DNA of 64,000 bases. Source: Unio delphinus (lineage: Eukaryota; Mollusca; Bivalvia; Unionida; Unionidae). A program made the translations under genes and the position numbers. Of the stretch, positions 62,182 through 64,000 are shown piece after piece. Position 1 is the first letter of the stretch. Each line of letters opens with the position of its first letter. Where the stretch lies: assembly GCA_029339505.1 (NCBI GenBank), contig JAQISU010000115.1:4126001-4190000 (forward strand). The letters are read 5' to 3'. Under the pieces are notes generated by a model. That model was not told the origin of the DNA. It worked only from the letters and a program-made list of their open reading frames with translations, and ran no database searches.

Positions 62182-62182
<1 letters not shown>

Positions 62183-62274
<92 letters not shown>
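62183..62274. repeat. (TA)n microsatellite
   Basis: About 46 TA units. Confidence 0.98.
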
Positions 62275-63604
<1,330 letters not shown>

Positions 63605-63880
63605 AGATCAACCTTGCTCACCACCATGGTGATTCAATGGAGTGTTTGCATGTGTCAGATCAACCTTGTTCATCACCATGGTGATTCAGTTGAGTGTCTG
63701 CTAGTGCCAGATAAACCTTGCTCACCACCATGGTGATGAAGTCGAGTGACTGCTAGTGTGAGATCAGCAGTGATTGCTGATGCAATCGAGTGTCAGCCGG
63801 TGTGAGATCAGCCGTGATCATCTCCATGCTGATGCAATCGAGTGTCTGCTTGTGTCAGATCAAGCTTGATCACCATGAGG
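63605..63880. repeat. About 52-bp minisatellite with palindromic core, 5 copies
   Basis: Units carry 'gatcaaccttgctcaccacc', 'atggtgatt' and 'gagtgtctgctagtgt'. The first three contain the perfect palindrome caccatggtg. Later units are 44-52 bp and diverged. Confidence 0.9.
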
Positions 63881-64000
63881 TAAAGCTTGGTTATGGAGAC
63901 GCGTGCATACGATATATGTCGTCTTTACTCTACTACTTGCCTGTCGGGATGGACTATTTAATTTGCAATTGGTGATATGTCATTCGGTCATCCTTTACGA

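Overview
The window looks like non-coding, AT-rich DNA from an animal nuclear genome. I see no operon, no ribosomal RNA, no CRISPR array and no functional tRNA gene, and no long open frame free of simple repeats. A mollusc is the most likely source. Seven copies of a tRNA-derived SINE carry a body and 3' end (a 'ctggccgccatgta' motif, then 'gctgaaaaatggcgttaaa') that resemble V-type SINEs known from molluscs. That match is from memory and was not searched. No host protein-coding gene can be called with confidence. The best host candidate is one 30-codon exon-like block at 35426-35515.

Mobile elements, by class. (1) Two tRNA-derived SINE families. Family A is at 605, 12060, 13434, 21048, 24470, 38143 and 56607. 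Family B is at 22936, 34237, 44329 and 45967. Several copies have target-site duplications (TSDs). (2) Two probable solo LTRs, 17575-19235 and 26854-28012. They are homologous, have TG...CA ends, and each is flanked by its own perfect 5-bp TSD. (3) Short non-autonomous DNA transposons: three hAT-type elements with 'cag(a/t)ggcgtagc' ends (2537-2726, 24890-25212, 28150-28348), one with 'cagtggttcccaaac' ends (20896-21028), one with 'cagggccggacct' ends and a 5-bp TSD (46151-46503), and a 622-bp element with 36-bp inverted ends that splits a SINE (38269-38890). (4) Two 3'-terminal remnants of non-LTR reverse transcriptases (39460-39600, minus; 57800-58562, plus).

Tandem repeats are the other main component: over twenty minisatellites with units of 11-57 bp, and many microsatellites. 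The array at 1220-2143 has a higher-order repeat (15 x 23 = 345 bp). Several arrays are interrupted by a transposon or a microsatellite, which gives a relative order of events.

Layout: 0-12 kb is mostly minisatellites. 12-29 kb holds SINEs, both LTRs and three MITEs. 29-36 kb is mostly unique, with the candidate exon near 35.4 kb. 36-48 kb is a nested patchwork of SINEs, TIR elements and minisatellites. 48-64 kb alternates microsatellites, minisatellites and the clearest LINE remnant. Two diverged copies of a 0.8 kb or longer segment lie 32.6 kb apart (14.8 and 47.4 kb), both running into a splice-donor-like site.

I found no evidence of a novel multi-gene system. The most informative signals are the nested insertions, whose pre-insertion sites can be reconstructed from other copies inside this window.
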